In this document: piece by piece, positions 28,608 to 35,931 of the stretch | Numbering within the stretch: position 1 is the stretch's first letter | Layout of the letters: every line of letters begins with the position of its first letter | Assembly: GCF_003284895.1 (NCBI RefSeq) | Contig: NZ_QMDV01000001.1 | Span: 1,135,189 to 1,199,188 of the forward strand | DNA length: 64,000 nt | Origin: Pontibacter arcticus | GTDB lineage: Bacteria; Bacteroidota; Bacteroidia; Cytophagales; Hymenobacteraceae | Direction: 5' to 3' | Program-made: the position numbers and the translations under genes | The notes under the pieces: generated by a model | Seen by the model: the letters and a program-made list of their open reading frames with translations, nothing else | What the model was told of the DNA's origin: nothing | Database searches by the model: none

Positions 28608-29294
28608 ATGATGAAATCAATAACGTATAAATTTATACTGATAGCCTTTCTACTTTGTATGGGAGGTAAAAGTGCTATCGCTCAGTTTAATATTCAGGAT
28701 CTAGAAGGTAGGCCCATCTTAAAAAAAGCTTACACGAATATAGAAGGCTCGCCTTATTTACATGCTGATTGGGGGAAAGGTATGGTAAAGTTATCAGACG
28801 GTACCACGTACAAACAGATAGAGTTGCTTTACGACCAGGTTTCAGACGAACTTCTGTTTAAAGGGCCTGATGGCCAGATGCGTAGTTTTGTGGATACAGT
28901 AAAAGAGTTTGAAATACAATTGCCATCAGAAAATGCCGGTCTCACCTCCCATATCTTCAGAAGAGGATATACTTCTCTAAATAGATCAGCAGATGGTGCA
29001 TTCTATGAAGTACTCACGGATGGTGCAACGCAGTTACTGAAACGAACTACAAAGGCTATTCTGGAAGAAACTACTTATAGTTCTGCTACTAAAATAAAGC
29101 GGTTTCATGAAAACGTAACCTACTACATCAGTAAAAACGAAAAACTTACAAAGATCAAACCGGATAAGAAAGCTGTCATTGCTGCCTTAAGTGATAAGGC
29201 ACCGGAAATAGAGAAGTACCTCAAAGAGAAAAAACCGGATCTTAAAAAAGATGCAGAATTAGCAGCACTGGTAACATATTATAATACATTGTAA
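28608..29294 (+). CDS. Secreted protein of unknown function
   Basis: Protein of 228 residues with a signal peptide (MMKSITYKFILIAFLLCMGG, then KSAIAQ). The mature part is soluble, with a C-terminal Lys-rich helical region (IEKYLKEKKPDLKKD). I do not recognise the family with certainty; similar proteins of this length with an FDG-like middle part occur in Cytophagales. It stands alone and has its own terminator. The DNA is more AT-rich than nearby core genes. Confidence 0.65.
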   Translation: MMKSITYKFILIAFLLCMGGKSAIAQFNIQDLEGRPILKKAYTNIEGSPYLHADWGKGMVKLSDGTTYKQIELLYDQVSDELLFKGPDGQMRSFVDTVKEFEIQLPSENAGLTSHIFRRGYTSLNRSADGAFYEVLTDGATQLLKRTTKAILEETTYSSATKIKRFHENVTYYISKNEKLTKIKPDKKAVIAALSDKAPEIEKYLKEKKPDLKKDAELAALVTYYNTL

Positions 29295-29328
29295 GTATTC
29301 AGTTTGATCCTGGCTTTTAAGTTTAGTG

Positions 29329-29374
29329 CCATAGCCTATAAAATCTAAGTGTTTTACGGGCTATGGTATTTTTT
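29329..29374 (+). terminator. Rho-independent terminator
   Basis: Eight-base stem CCATAGCC/GGCTATGG with a 22-base loop and then TATTTTTT. It ends the gene for the secreted unknown protein. Confidence 0.75.
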
Positions 29375-29410
29375 ATGCGTTAGGTCTTATTATTTATAAT
29401 ACATTTCTCC

Positions 29411-29698
29411 TTACCGCCGCTGCTCAAACGTATCGAATACACCAACCCCTTCCAGTTCCTGTACTTCCAGGTTCTCTACACGCGCGTGTATCGGTCCTTC
29501 CTGTGCCCATTCTTTTAGTTTTTGCAGTGCATCAGGTTCACCTTCAGCTTCCAGGTACACGGTGCCGTCTGGTTCATTCTGTACAAAACCGGCGAGGCCG
29601 AGTTCGCGGGCTTTTTCCTGGGTACTTGCCCGAAAGAACACGCCCTGCACCTTGCCATGTACCCGGATCGAGATTCGTTTCTTTTCGCTGTTTTCCAT
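29411..29698 (-). CDS. acyP: Acylphosphatase
   Basis: Small cytoplasmic enzyme of 95 residues that hydrolyses acyl phosphates. The signature VHGKVQGVFFRAS with the phosphate-binding Arg, and GFVQNEPDGTV with the catalytic Asn, are both present. The frame is open to 29959, but the extra 87 residues are unlike any acylphosphatase and the ATG at 29698 gives the standard length. The 269 bases upstream to the serine dehydratase gene hold several AAGTATA words and no other gene. Confidence 0.92.
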   Translation of the reverse strand: MENSEKKRISIRVHGKVQGVFFRASTQEKARELGLAGFVQNEPDGTVYLEAEGEPDALQKLKEWAQEGPIHARVENLEVQELEGVGVFDTFEQRR

Positions 29699-29967
29699 AC
29701 TTGCTGAAGTATAAAGTCCTGTAAAATGTAATGTATACCGAAGAAACGTATAGCAAAGCGGCAGGTTAGCCAAGTTGTAAATTAGCCTATCATCCAAAGC
29801 GAAAAAACAGAACCATCTTACCGCTGCTGCTTGTTTAGACAAAGTATAACGCGCACATAAAAGATATTGCAGTTGCATACTTTTAAAGCGTGGCACGTTC
29901 CTTAAATTTGAATTATCTTTAACAACTTCTTCGCGCAGCACAGCGAACAGGTTTAGCAAGTATAACT

Positions 29968-30876
29968 ATGTCATTATTATTCAACGATTTTAAGAGCTGG
30001 GAAAAGCATTGCACCGAAACCGGAGAGCCGCTTTACCAGCCTGTATTAGATTACGAAATAGAACAGAAAGGCCGCACCGAGGACTTTATCTGGGAAAATA
30101 TAGCCAAAGCCTACGACGTAATGAAAGACGCCGTGCAAACCGGCCTGACCGAAGACATGCGCTCACGCTCGGGTATGGTAAACAACGGTGCCAAAAAAGT
30201 AGCAAAATCGCCTGTTACGGTACTATCGCCGGAGTTTAAGATGCTGGTGTCGCGTGCGTTAGGCGCCAAAGAAGTAAACTCGTGCATGGGCCGGGTGGTG
30301 GCAGCCCCAACAGCAGGCGCTTCGGGTATATTGCCTGGCACATTAACTACCCTGCAGGAACTCCATAACCTCCCCGACAGAAGTATACACGAAGGGCTTT
30401 TAGTAGCAGCAGGTATTGCGTTAATTATCGAGCAAAACGCCTCTTTAGCTGGTGCCGTAGGCGGTTGCCAGGCCGAAACCGGAAGTGCCGCAGCCATGGC
30501 CGCAGGCGCTATCGTGTATTGCTTGGGCGGAAATATTGAAGAAGTGTTTACAGCCGTGGCCATTACCATACAGTGTATGCTGGGTTTGGTTTGCGATCCG
30601 GTGGCTGGCCTGGTAGAAGTGCCTTGCATTGTGCGTAATGCCAGTGCGGCCGCTATTGCCTTCTCATCAGCGCAAATGGCAATAGCCGGCGTGAATGCCG
30701 TGATACCGGTAGACCAGTGCGTGGCAGCCCTTGGCGAAGTTGGCGAAAGTATGGAACGCAAGTATAAAGAAACAGCCGAAGGCGGACTGGCCAACACACC
30801 GCGCGCCCGCGAAATAGAAAGTTTTGTGCTGGTGCAGGATGTGGAAATACTCCCCGACGAAACCGAAGAAGTATAA
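29968..30876 (+). CDS. sdaAA: L-serine ammonia-lyase, iron-sulfur-dependent, alpha subunit
   Basis: Deaminates L-serine to pyruvate with a 4Fe-4S cluster. This is the alpha-type domain only (302 residues). Cysteines in NSCMGRVVAAPTAGASG, GGCQAETGSAAAM and GLVCDPVAGLVEVPC are likely cluster ligands. The beta domain, fused or adjacent in many species, is not in this window, so it must lie elsewhere. The codon before the start sits in an AAGTATAAC word. A strong terminator follows. Confidence 0.9.
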   Translation: MSLLFNDFKSWEKHCTETGEPLYQPVLDYEIEQKGRTEDFIWENIAKAYDVMKDAVQTGLTEDMRSRSGMVNNGAKKVAKSPVTVLSPEFKMLVSRALGAKEVNSCMGRVVAAPTAGASGILPGTLTTLQELHNLPDRSIHEGLLVAAGIALIIEQNASLAGAVGGCQAETGSAAAMAAGAIVYCLGGNIEEVFTAVAITIQCMLGLVCDPVAGLVEVPCIVRNASAAAIAFSSAQMAIAGVNAVIPVDQCVAALGEVGESMERKYKETAEGGLANTPRAREIESFVLVQDVEILPDETEEV

Positions 30877-30896
30877 AAACAAAGTATAGCAAGTAC

Positions 30897-30934
30897 AAAA
30901 GGCAGAAGGATTTACCTTCTGCCTTTTTGTTTTA
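30897..30934 (+). terminator. Rho-independent terminator after sdaAA
   Basis: Stem AAAGGCAGAAGG/CCTTCTGCCTTT with a 5-base loop (ATTTA) and a T-run. Confidence 0.93.
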
Positions 30935-31038
30935 AGTGCCTTATTTGTTAAAGTATAAATCGATCTTGGAAATTATACTTTAGCTGTATGGTAAAACTAC
31001 CGTATTTAAGTATTTTCACGTGACCAAACTTCTACTGC

Positions 31039-32295
31039 ATGATAGTATCTAAAATGGCTCAGAACCTCATCGGCTCCGAAATTATACGGGTAGCCGGCGA
31101 AGTAAACGCGATGATAGCCAATGGCGAACAGATCTGTAACCTCACGATCGGCGATTTCGACCCATCTATTTACCCGATTCCGGAGAAACTGAAAACCGAG
31201 ATTACCAAAGCCTATGAGCAGGGGCACACCAATTATCCGCCTGCAAATGGCGTGGCTGTACTTCGCAAAGCAGTAGCAGCCTTCACGCAAAAACATCTGG
31301 GGTTAAGTTATCCAGAAAACGATATTCTGGTAGCAGGCGGCTCGCGCCCGTTAATTTATGCCACCTACCTGGCCATCGTTGATCCGGGTGATAAAGTGAT
31401 TTTTCCGACGCCATCCTGGAACAACAACCACTATTGCCACTTGTCCGGTGCAACGCCTGTGATGGTGGAGACTCAGTCTGAAAATAACTTTATGCCGACG
31501 GCTGCCGATGTCAAACCGCACCTAAAAGGCGCAACCTTGCTGGCACTTTGCTCGCCGCTTAACCCCACAGGCACCATGTTCTCAAAAAAAGATCTGGAAG
31601 AGATCTGCGACCTGGTGCTGGAAGAAAACAAGAGCCGCTCCGAAAACGAAAAGCCGATTTACATTATGTACGACCAGATCTACTGGATGCTGACCTTTGG
31701 CGCTGCCGAACATTTCGATCCGGTTAGCCTGCGCCCGGACCTGCGCGAGTATGTGGTTTATATTGATGGAACATCCAAAGCATTTGCTGCAACCGGCGTA
31801 CGCGTTGGGTATGCGTTCGGGCCGGCCAATGTAATGGATAAAATGAAATCCATACTGGGCCACATCGGTGCCTGGGCACCAAAAGCAGAACAAATGGCAA
31901 CTGCCGCCTTCCTGAACCAACAGGAAGAAGTGGATAGTTTCTTAGAAGAGTTTAAGCCGAAAGTAAAAGAAAGCCTGGAGGTATTATACAAAGGTTTTAA
32001 AGACCTGAAAGCCGAAGGCCATGCTGTAGATGCCATTGTGCCGATGGGTGCTATTTACCTGTCCGTGAAAATGGACTTAGCTGGCAAAACAACGCCGGAA
32101 GGTAAAACGCTGCAAACCAGTCAGGATATTACCATCTATATTCTGCACGAGGCAAAACTGGCGGTGGTTCCTTTCTCGGCGTTTGGCTCTGGCAGCGATG
32201 TGACCTGGTTCCGCTTATCGGTAGGTGGGGCGTCTTTAGAAGCTATTCAATCTTCTTTAACTACGCTCCGTGCGGCACTTCAGAAATTAAAATAA
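31039..32295 (+). CDS. PLP-dependent class I/II aminotransferase
   Basis: Fold-type I aminotransferase of 418 residues. The pyridoxal phosphate lysine is Lys247 in DGTSKAFAATGVRVGYAFG. Other conserved segments are SPLNPTGTMFSKKDL and the late WFRLSVGG with the carboxylate-binding Arg. It resembles aspartate aminotransferase-like enzymes, but the amino donor cannot be told from sequence alone. A terminator follows. Confidence 0.9.
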   Translation: MIVSKMAQNLIGSEIIRVAGEVNAMIANGEQICNLTIGDFDPSIYPIPEKLKTEITKAYEQGHTNYPPANGVAVLRKAVAAFTQKHLGLSYPENDILVAGGSRPLIYATYLAIVDPGDKVIFPTPSWNNNHYCHLSGATPVMVETQSENNFMPTAADVKPHLKGATLLALCSPLNPTGTMFSKKDLEEICDLVLEENKSRSENEKPIYIMYDQIYWMLTFGAAEHFDPVSLRPDLREYVVYIDGTSKAFAATGVRVGYAFGPANVMDKMKSILGHIGAWAPKAEQMATAAFLNQQEEVDSFLEEFKPKVKESLEVLYKGFKDLKAEGHAVDAIVPMGAIYLSVKMDLAGKTTPEGKTLQTSQDITIYILHEAKLAVVPFSAFGSGSDVTWFRLSVGGASLEAIQSSLTTLRAALQKLK

Positions 32296-32319
32296 ATAAC
32301 AATTTATACTTTATACTAC

Positions 32320-32358
32320 ATCGCCCGCTCTGTTCTGCAGCAGCGGGCGATTTGTTTT
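32320..32358 (+). terminator. Rho-independent terminator after the aminotransferase gene
   Basis: Ten-base stem ATCGCCCGCT/AGCGGGCGAT with a 12-base loop, followed by TTGTTTTA. Confidence 0.88.
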
Positions 32359-32409
32359 ATACCTGATCAGAAAGTATAAAGTATGATTTACGCGGCAATT
32401 GTATTCATG

Positions 32410-32516
32410 CACCCCTAACCCCTCCGAGGAGGGGAATTTTCTGCACAAGTGATTGTATAACAAATTCTGAATGTGTGATTTTGATTCCCCTCTTGGGAGG
32501 GGCAAGGGGTGGGTTA
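32410..32516. repeat. Paired G/C-rich palindromic repeat (REP-like), copy c
   Basis: CACCCCTAACCCCTCC plus GAGGAGGGGAA at the left, TTCCCCTCTTGGGAGGGG plus CAAGGGGTGGGTTA at the right, in inverse orientation. It lies between the aminotransferase gene and the convergent asnC-type gene. Confidence 0.8.
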
Positions 32517-32547
32517 TTATGTATAAACCGGATTTATACTTTGCAGA

Positions 32548-33006
32548 TTACACCAACGCAATCTGGCGGCTTATACTTTCTTCCAGCGAAATAAATGTTT
32601 CGGTGCGCTGCACGCCGGGGATCACCTGGATCTTTTCATTCAGTACTTCGCGGAGGTGTTTGGTGTCCTGGCAAATTACTTTCACGAACATGCTATACGA
32701 GCCGGTGGTATAGTGCAACTCTACAATTTCGGGGATGGCCTGCATCTGCAAAACCGCATCTTTGTACTCCGAGCCTTTCTCCAGAAATACGCCCAGAAAA
32801 GCGCATACATCAAAGCCAACCGCCACCGGATCGATGAGTAATTGGGAGCCTTTGACAACGCCCATCTCCAGCAGTTTTTTCATCCGGACGTGTATCGTGC
32901 CACCCGAAACATTAAGTTCTTTGGCAATATCGGTGTAAGCGCGGGTCACATCCTGCATCAGTAGCCTTAAAATCTGTCTGTCCAGATTATCAATTTCGTA
33001 ATTCAT
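32548..33006 (-). CDS. Lrp/AsnC-family transcriptional regulator (AsnC-like)
   Basis: DNA-binding regulator of 152 residues. The N-terminal helix-turn-helix is seen in LDRQILRLLMQDVTRAYTDI and LNVSGGTIHVRMKKLLEMGV; the C-terminal RAM domain (about 65-145) binds amino acids. It is divergent from the asparagine synthetase-like gene, the same layout as asnC-asnA in E. coli, which suggests asparagine as effector. Inverted 12-base sites lie near both start codons. Confidence 0.9.
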   Translation of the reverse strand: MNYEIDNLDRQILRLLMQDVTRAYTDIAKELNVSGGTIHVRMKKLLEMGVVKGSQLLIDPVAVGFDVCAFLGVFLEKGSEYKDAVLQMQAIPEIVELHYTTGSYSMFVKVICQDTKHLREVLNEKIQVIPGVQRTETFISLEESISRQIALV

Positions 33007-33070
33007 ATGCCCGTAAATTTCTTAATTTTATCTATTTGATAATTTAAAAGTTTAAAAATTATTAATAATT

Positions 33071-33078
33071 CAAATTTA
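33071..33078 (-). promoter_or_regulatory. Candidate -7 element for the asnC-like gene
   Basis: TAAATTTG on the minus strand fits TAnnTTTG, 64 bases before the start. Confidence 0.35.
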
Positions 33079-33121
33079 TAAAATATTTATTAATAAATTA
33101 GCAATAAAAGTAGCTATTTTT

Positions 33122-33129
33122 TACTTTTG
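33122..33129 (+). promoter_or_regulatory. Candidate -7 element for the asparagine synthetase-like gene
   Basis: TACTTTTG fits TAnnTTTG, 36 bases before the ATG; the operator half at 33148-33159 would lie in the transcribed leader. Confidence 0.5.
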
Positions 33130-33165
33130 AACAGTTTAAAAATCAACTAAATTATCAAAAGTAAC

Positions 33166-34122
33166 ATGGAAGACACCCTCACTTTACAGCAGCCAACCAT
33201 ACTGGATGCCACGCTGCGCCAGCTCTCACGCCCGATGCTCCCTAAAATACTGCAGGTGCAGCAAGGCATCATACGTGCAACACACGGTTTTATGTTCAGG
33301 AAAGGTTTAACGCAGCTTATGCCGCTGATGCTTTCGCCAATAACCGATCCGCTGAACCACGGTGTGGTAGATGCTACCATCAGTTACGCCGAGCAGCGCT
33401 GGAGCCTCACCAAATCGATGATTTTTCATAAGCAATTGGCGCTCGTTAACCCGGAACTGGAAAGCCTGTATATTGTATCGCCGAACGTGCGCCTCGAGTT
33501 TGCTGACCGTGCCGGTACCGGCCGCCATTTGTTTGAGTTTACGCAGGTAGATTTCGAGTTCCGGAACAAAGACCGCTTTTTTGTGATGGATTTTATGGAG
33601 GAACTTGTGAACTATATTTTTGCCCAACTGAATGCCGAACTACCGGAACTGTTGCTGGAGTTGCGTGGGGAATTGTTGCCGCAATACGAGAAATGGCCTG
33701 TTTACCGCACCGAGAAATCTGAAGCGCTGTATGGCCCGGACTTTGAAAAAATAAAATCGGAAGCCGCTACTGTTCCTTTCTGGCTAACCAACCACAAACG
33801 CGAATTTTACGACAAAGAAGACCAGAAAAAACCGGGCACTTATCTAAACTATGATGTGATCTGGCCCGAAGGATTTGGCGAAGGTTTATCCGGCGGAGAG
33901 CGCGAGCACGAGTACAACCAAATTGTGAAGCGGATGGATGAGATCGGAACTAGTAAAGAAACATTTAAGCATTACCTGCAGGTAGCCAAAGACGGCCTGT
34001 TGCCAAAAACTGCCGGAGGCGGCTTTGGCGTGGAGCGTATGACCCGTTTCATCTGCCGCCTGAAAGATGTGGACGAAACTACCGTATTCTCGCGTAAACC
34101 CTTTGCGCCTGCTATTTTCTAA
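33166..34122 (+). CDS. AsnRS-like stand-alone catalytic domain, probable asparagine synthetase
   Basis: Protein of 318 residues with a class II aminoacyl-tRNA synthetase core but no N-terminal anticodon-binding domain. Motif 2 is RHLFEFTQVDFEF and motif 3 is GGGFGVERMTRFICRL, both of the asparaginyl/aspartyl type. Archaeal proteins of this kind are known to make asparagine from aspartate, ATP and ammonia. The divergent AsnC-like regulator strongly supports that role. It is not the E. coli AsnA sequence type. A strong terminator follows. Confidence 0.8.
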   Translation: MEDTLTLQQPTILDATLRQLSRPMLPKILQVQQGIIRATHGFMFRKGLTQLMPLMLSPITDPLNHGVVDATISYAEQRWSLTKSMIFHKQLALVNPELESLYIVSPNVRLEFADRAGTGRHLFEFTQVDFEFRNKDRFFVMDFMEELVNYIFAQLNAELPELLLELRGELLPQYEKWPVYRTEKSEALYGPDFEKIKSEAATVPFWLTNHKREFYDKEDQKKPGTYLNYDVIWPEGFGEGLSGGEREHEYNQIVKRMDEIGTSKETFKHYLQVAKDGLLPKTAGGGFGVERMTRFICRLKDVDETTVFSRKPFAPAIF

Positions 34123-34165
34123 AAGTATAACGTATGAATGACCAACCCGATAATAGTGATAATAT

Positions 34166-34209
34166 AACCTAAAACGGCCTGCAAGAAGTATTGCAGGCCG
34201 TTTTAGGTT
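34166..34209. terminator. Strong hairpin (bidirectional terminator candidate)
   Basis: Perfect 19-base stem AACCTAAAACGGCCTGCAA with its reverse complement, 6-base loop, A-rich left and T-rich right sides. It ends the asparagine synthetase-like gene. Confidence 0.8.
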
Positions 34210-34220
34210 TAAAATCATTC

Positions 34221-34361
34221 CTGCCGCGGGTTTTCAACTCGTGGCTTATTATAGAGCAAGCTTTCAGCTTGCGTGCTACAGAAGAAGGCTCCATTTATAC
34301 TTACTTACGCAAGTTGAAAACTTGCTGCATTGGAGAACCACGAGTTGAAAACCCGCGGCAG
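34221..34361. repeat. Composite palindromic element
   Basis: Outer arms of 24 bases (34221-34244 and 34338-34361) are exact inverse copies, starting CTGCCGCGGG. Inside are two smaller palindromes, GCAAGCT-TTC-AGCTTGC at 34256-34272 and GCAAGTT-GAA-AACTTGC at 34309-34325. It lies between convergent genes and has no coding potential that I trust. Confidence 0.7.
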
Positions 34362-34414
34362 CGTTGGTTGGTATTTCCGCCCAATTACAAACCCATCTGA
34401 ATCACAGTTTAAAG

Positions 34415-35785
34415 CTATTTCCGTTCCTTCCAGAGTTGGTTAAACGATTTAGGAGCCATTTTTACGGTTTCGCGGTGTTTGCCCCAGGTATTTTGCGTCG
34501 CTTTGCGCACAACAAAGTTTTTTATACTTGCCGGAGCCAGGTTCATAAGCTTGCGGTTTTTCATGGCCATCAACCATAATTTAAACGCGGTTTGCTCATT
34601 TTTATCGGCCAGGCCTTCGTCTACGCTTTGTTTGCGGTTTAGCAGCAGCAGGTTGTGGATGTTTATCTTAACCGGGCAAACAGAAGTACAGGCGCCGCAC
34701 AGCGAACTGGCAAAACTCAAATGCTTGTTCTCGGCCATGCCGCTGAGATGTGGTGTAATAACCGAACCGATCGGGCCGCTGTAGGTGCTCTCATACGTAT
34801 GGCCGCCAATGTTTTTATACACTGGGCAAACATTCAGGCAAGCGCCGCAACGGATACAATTAAGGGCTTCGCGTTTCTCGGGCAGGGCCAGTAAATCGGT
34901 GCGGCCGTTATCTAAAAGTATAACATACATTTCATCGGGGCCATCGGGCTCGTTTGGCTGGCGCGGACCGGTAAAAATGGTATTGTATACGGTCAGGTTT
35001 TGGCCGGTGCCACTGGTACTTAAAAGTGGCCAGAACAAGTCCAGGTCCATCACCGACGGAATCATCTTCTCGATGCCTACGATGGCAATATGCGTTTTCG
35101 GGAAGGCAGTGGAAAGACGGCCGTTTCCTTCGTTTTCGGTTACGGCCACACCACCAATATCTGCTAGCAGGAAGTTGCCACCCGTTATCCCTACCTCTGC
35201 GGAAGTATACTTATCGCGTAAAAGTTTGCGGGCCACACCTACCAGTTCCTCGGCATTATCGGTGGGTGGGATGTTCAGTTTGCGGGTAAACAGTTCTGCA
35301 ATATCTTTTTTAGACATGTGCATGGCCGGCGTTACAATGTGGTAGGGGCGCTGTTCGGCCAGTTGTACAATGTATTCGCCAAGGTCGGTTTCTACGGTTT
35401 CGATGCCGTTCTTTTCGAGGTAATCGTTCAGATGGATCTCCTCCGTCGTCATCGACTTTGATTTTACCACACTGCGGGCACGCTTGCGTTTCATGATCTC
35501 GCCAACTTCCTTCAGAGCTTCCTGGGCATCGCGCGCCCAGATTACCTTACCGCCACGTGCCGTAAAGTTGGCCTCGAACTCCATCAGGTACTTATCAAGG
35601 TTATTGATGGTGTTGGTTTTTATATAGGAAGCGCGCTCGCGGGCAAGTTCGTGATCAGAATATTGGGTAAGGCCATTTTGCACAGCGGTGTTATACTTAC
35701 CGATGTTAAATTTGATGGTGGAACGGTGGCCCTGGTCGAATGCTTTTGTTTCCGCGTCCTGCAGAAACTGTTTTAGTTTACTCAT
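34415..35785 (-). CDS. lutB: LutB/YkgF-like iron-sulfur protein
   Basis: Protein of 456 residues of the L-lactate oxidation LutB family. The N-terminal LUD domain spans about residues 60-300, followed by two ferredoxin-like motifs, CIRCGACLNVCPVY near residue 310 and CGACTSVCPVKI near residue 360, each with a CxxCxxC(x3)CP pattern, and a helical C-terminal domain. LutA and LutC are not next to it. It would pass electrons from lactate to the chain, but without partners this remains inference. Confidence 0.88.
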   Translation of the reverse strand: MSKLKQFLQDAETKAFDQGHRSTIKFNIGKYNTAVQNGLTQYSDHELARERASYIKTNTINNLDKYLMEFEANFTARGGKVIWARDAQEALKEVGEIMKRKRARSVVKSKSMTTEEIHLNDYLEKNGIETVETDLGEYIVQLAEQRPYHIVTPAMHMSKKDIAELFTRKLNIPPTDNAEELVGVARKLLRDKYTSAEVGITGGNFLLADIGGVAVTENEGNGRLSTAFPKTHIAIVGIEKMIPSVMDLDLFWPLLSTSGTGQNLTVYNTIFTGPRQPNEPDGPDEMYVILLDNGRTDLLALPEKREALNCIRCGACLNVCPVYKNIGGHTYESTYSGPIGSVITPHLSGMAENKHLSFASSLCGACTSVCPVKINIHNLLLLNRKQSVDEGLADKNEQTAFKLWLMAMKNRKLMNLAPASIKNFVVRKATQNTWGKHRETVKMAPKSFNQLWKERK

Positions 35786-35848
35786 ACTGTATTTCGCCTA
35801 CGTTTTTCTGTGCAACAGCAACACAATCTGTGGGTATAGGCACAAAAG

Positions 35849-35877
35849 AAAAACACCCTTAAAGTTAGGGTGTTTTT
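35849..35877 (-). terminator. Terminator hairpin after the M28 peptidase gene
   Basis: Eleven-base stem AAAAACACCCT/AGGGTGTTTTT with a 7-base loop; T-rich on both strands. Confidence 0.75.
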
Positions 35878-35931
35878 CCTGAAAGCTATACTTTATTTAT
35901 ATGTAACGGCATTATAAGCCGATCCGATATA

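Larger units (their letters stand above)
33035..33159. promoter_or_regulatory. Inverted operator pair between the asnC-like and asparagine synthetase genes
   Basis: TTTGATAATTTA at 33035-33046 and its exact reverse complement TAAATTATCAAA at 33148-33159 lie close to the start codons of the two divergent genes. AGTTTAAAAAT also occurs twice (33049 and 33133 region). Lrp/AsnC proteins bind such paired AT-rich sites. Confidence 0.55.

Noticed and set aside
29699..29959. N-terminal extension of the acylphosphatase frame
   Set aside because: The extra 87 residues have no family match, and ATG 29698 gives the normal length.
33166..34122. E. coli-type AsnA or a full asparaginyl-tRNA synthetase
   Set aside because: The motifs are of the AsnRS/AspRS type, but the anticodon-binding domain is missing and the length is too short for a full tRNA synthetase.
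34191..34400. Open frame of 69 codons across the palindromic element
   Set aside because: It is made of inverted repeat sequence and starts inside a terminator stem.
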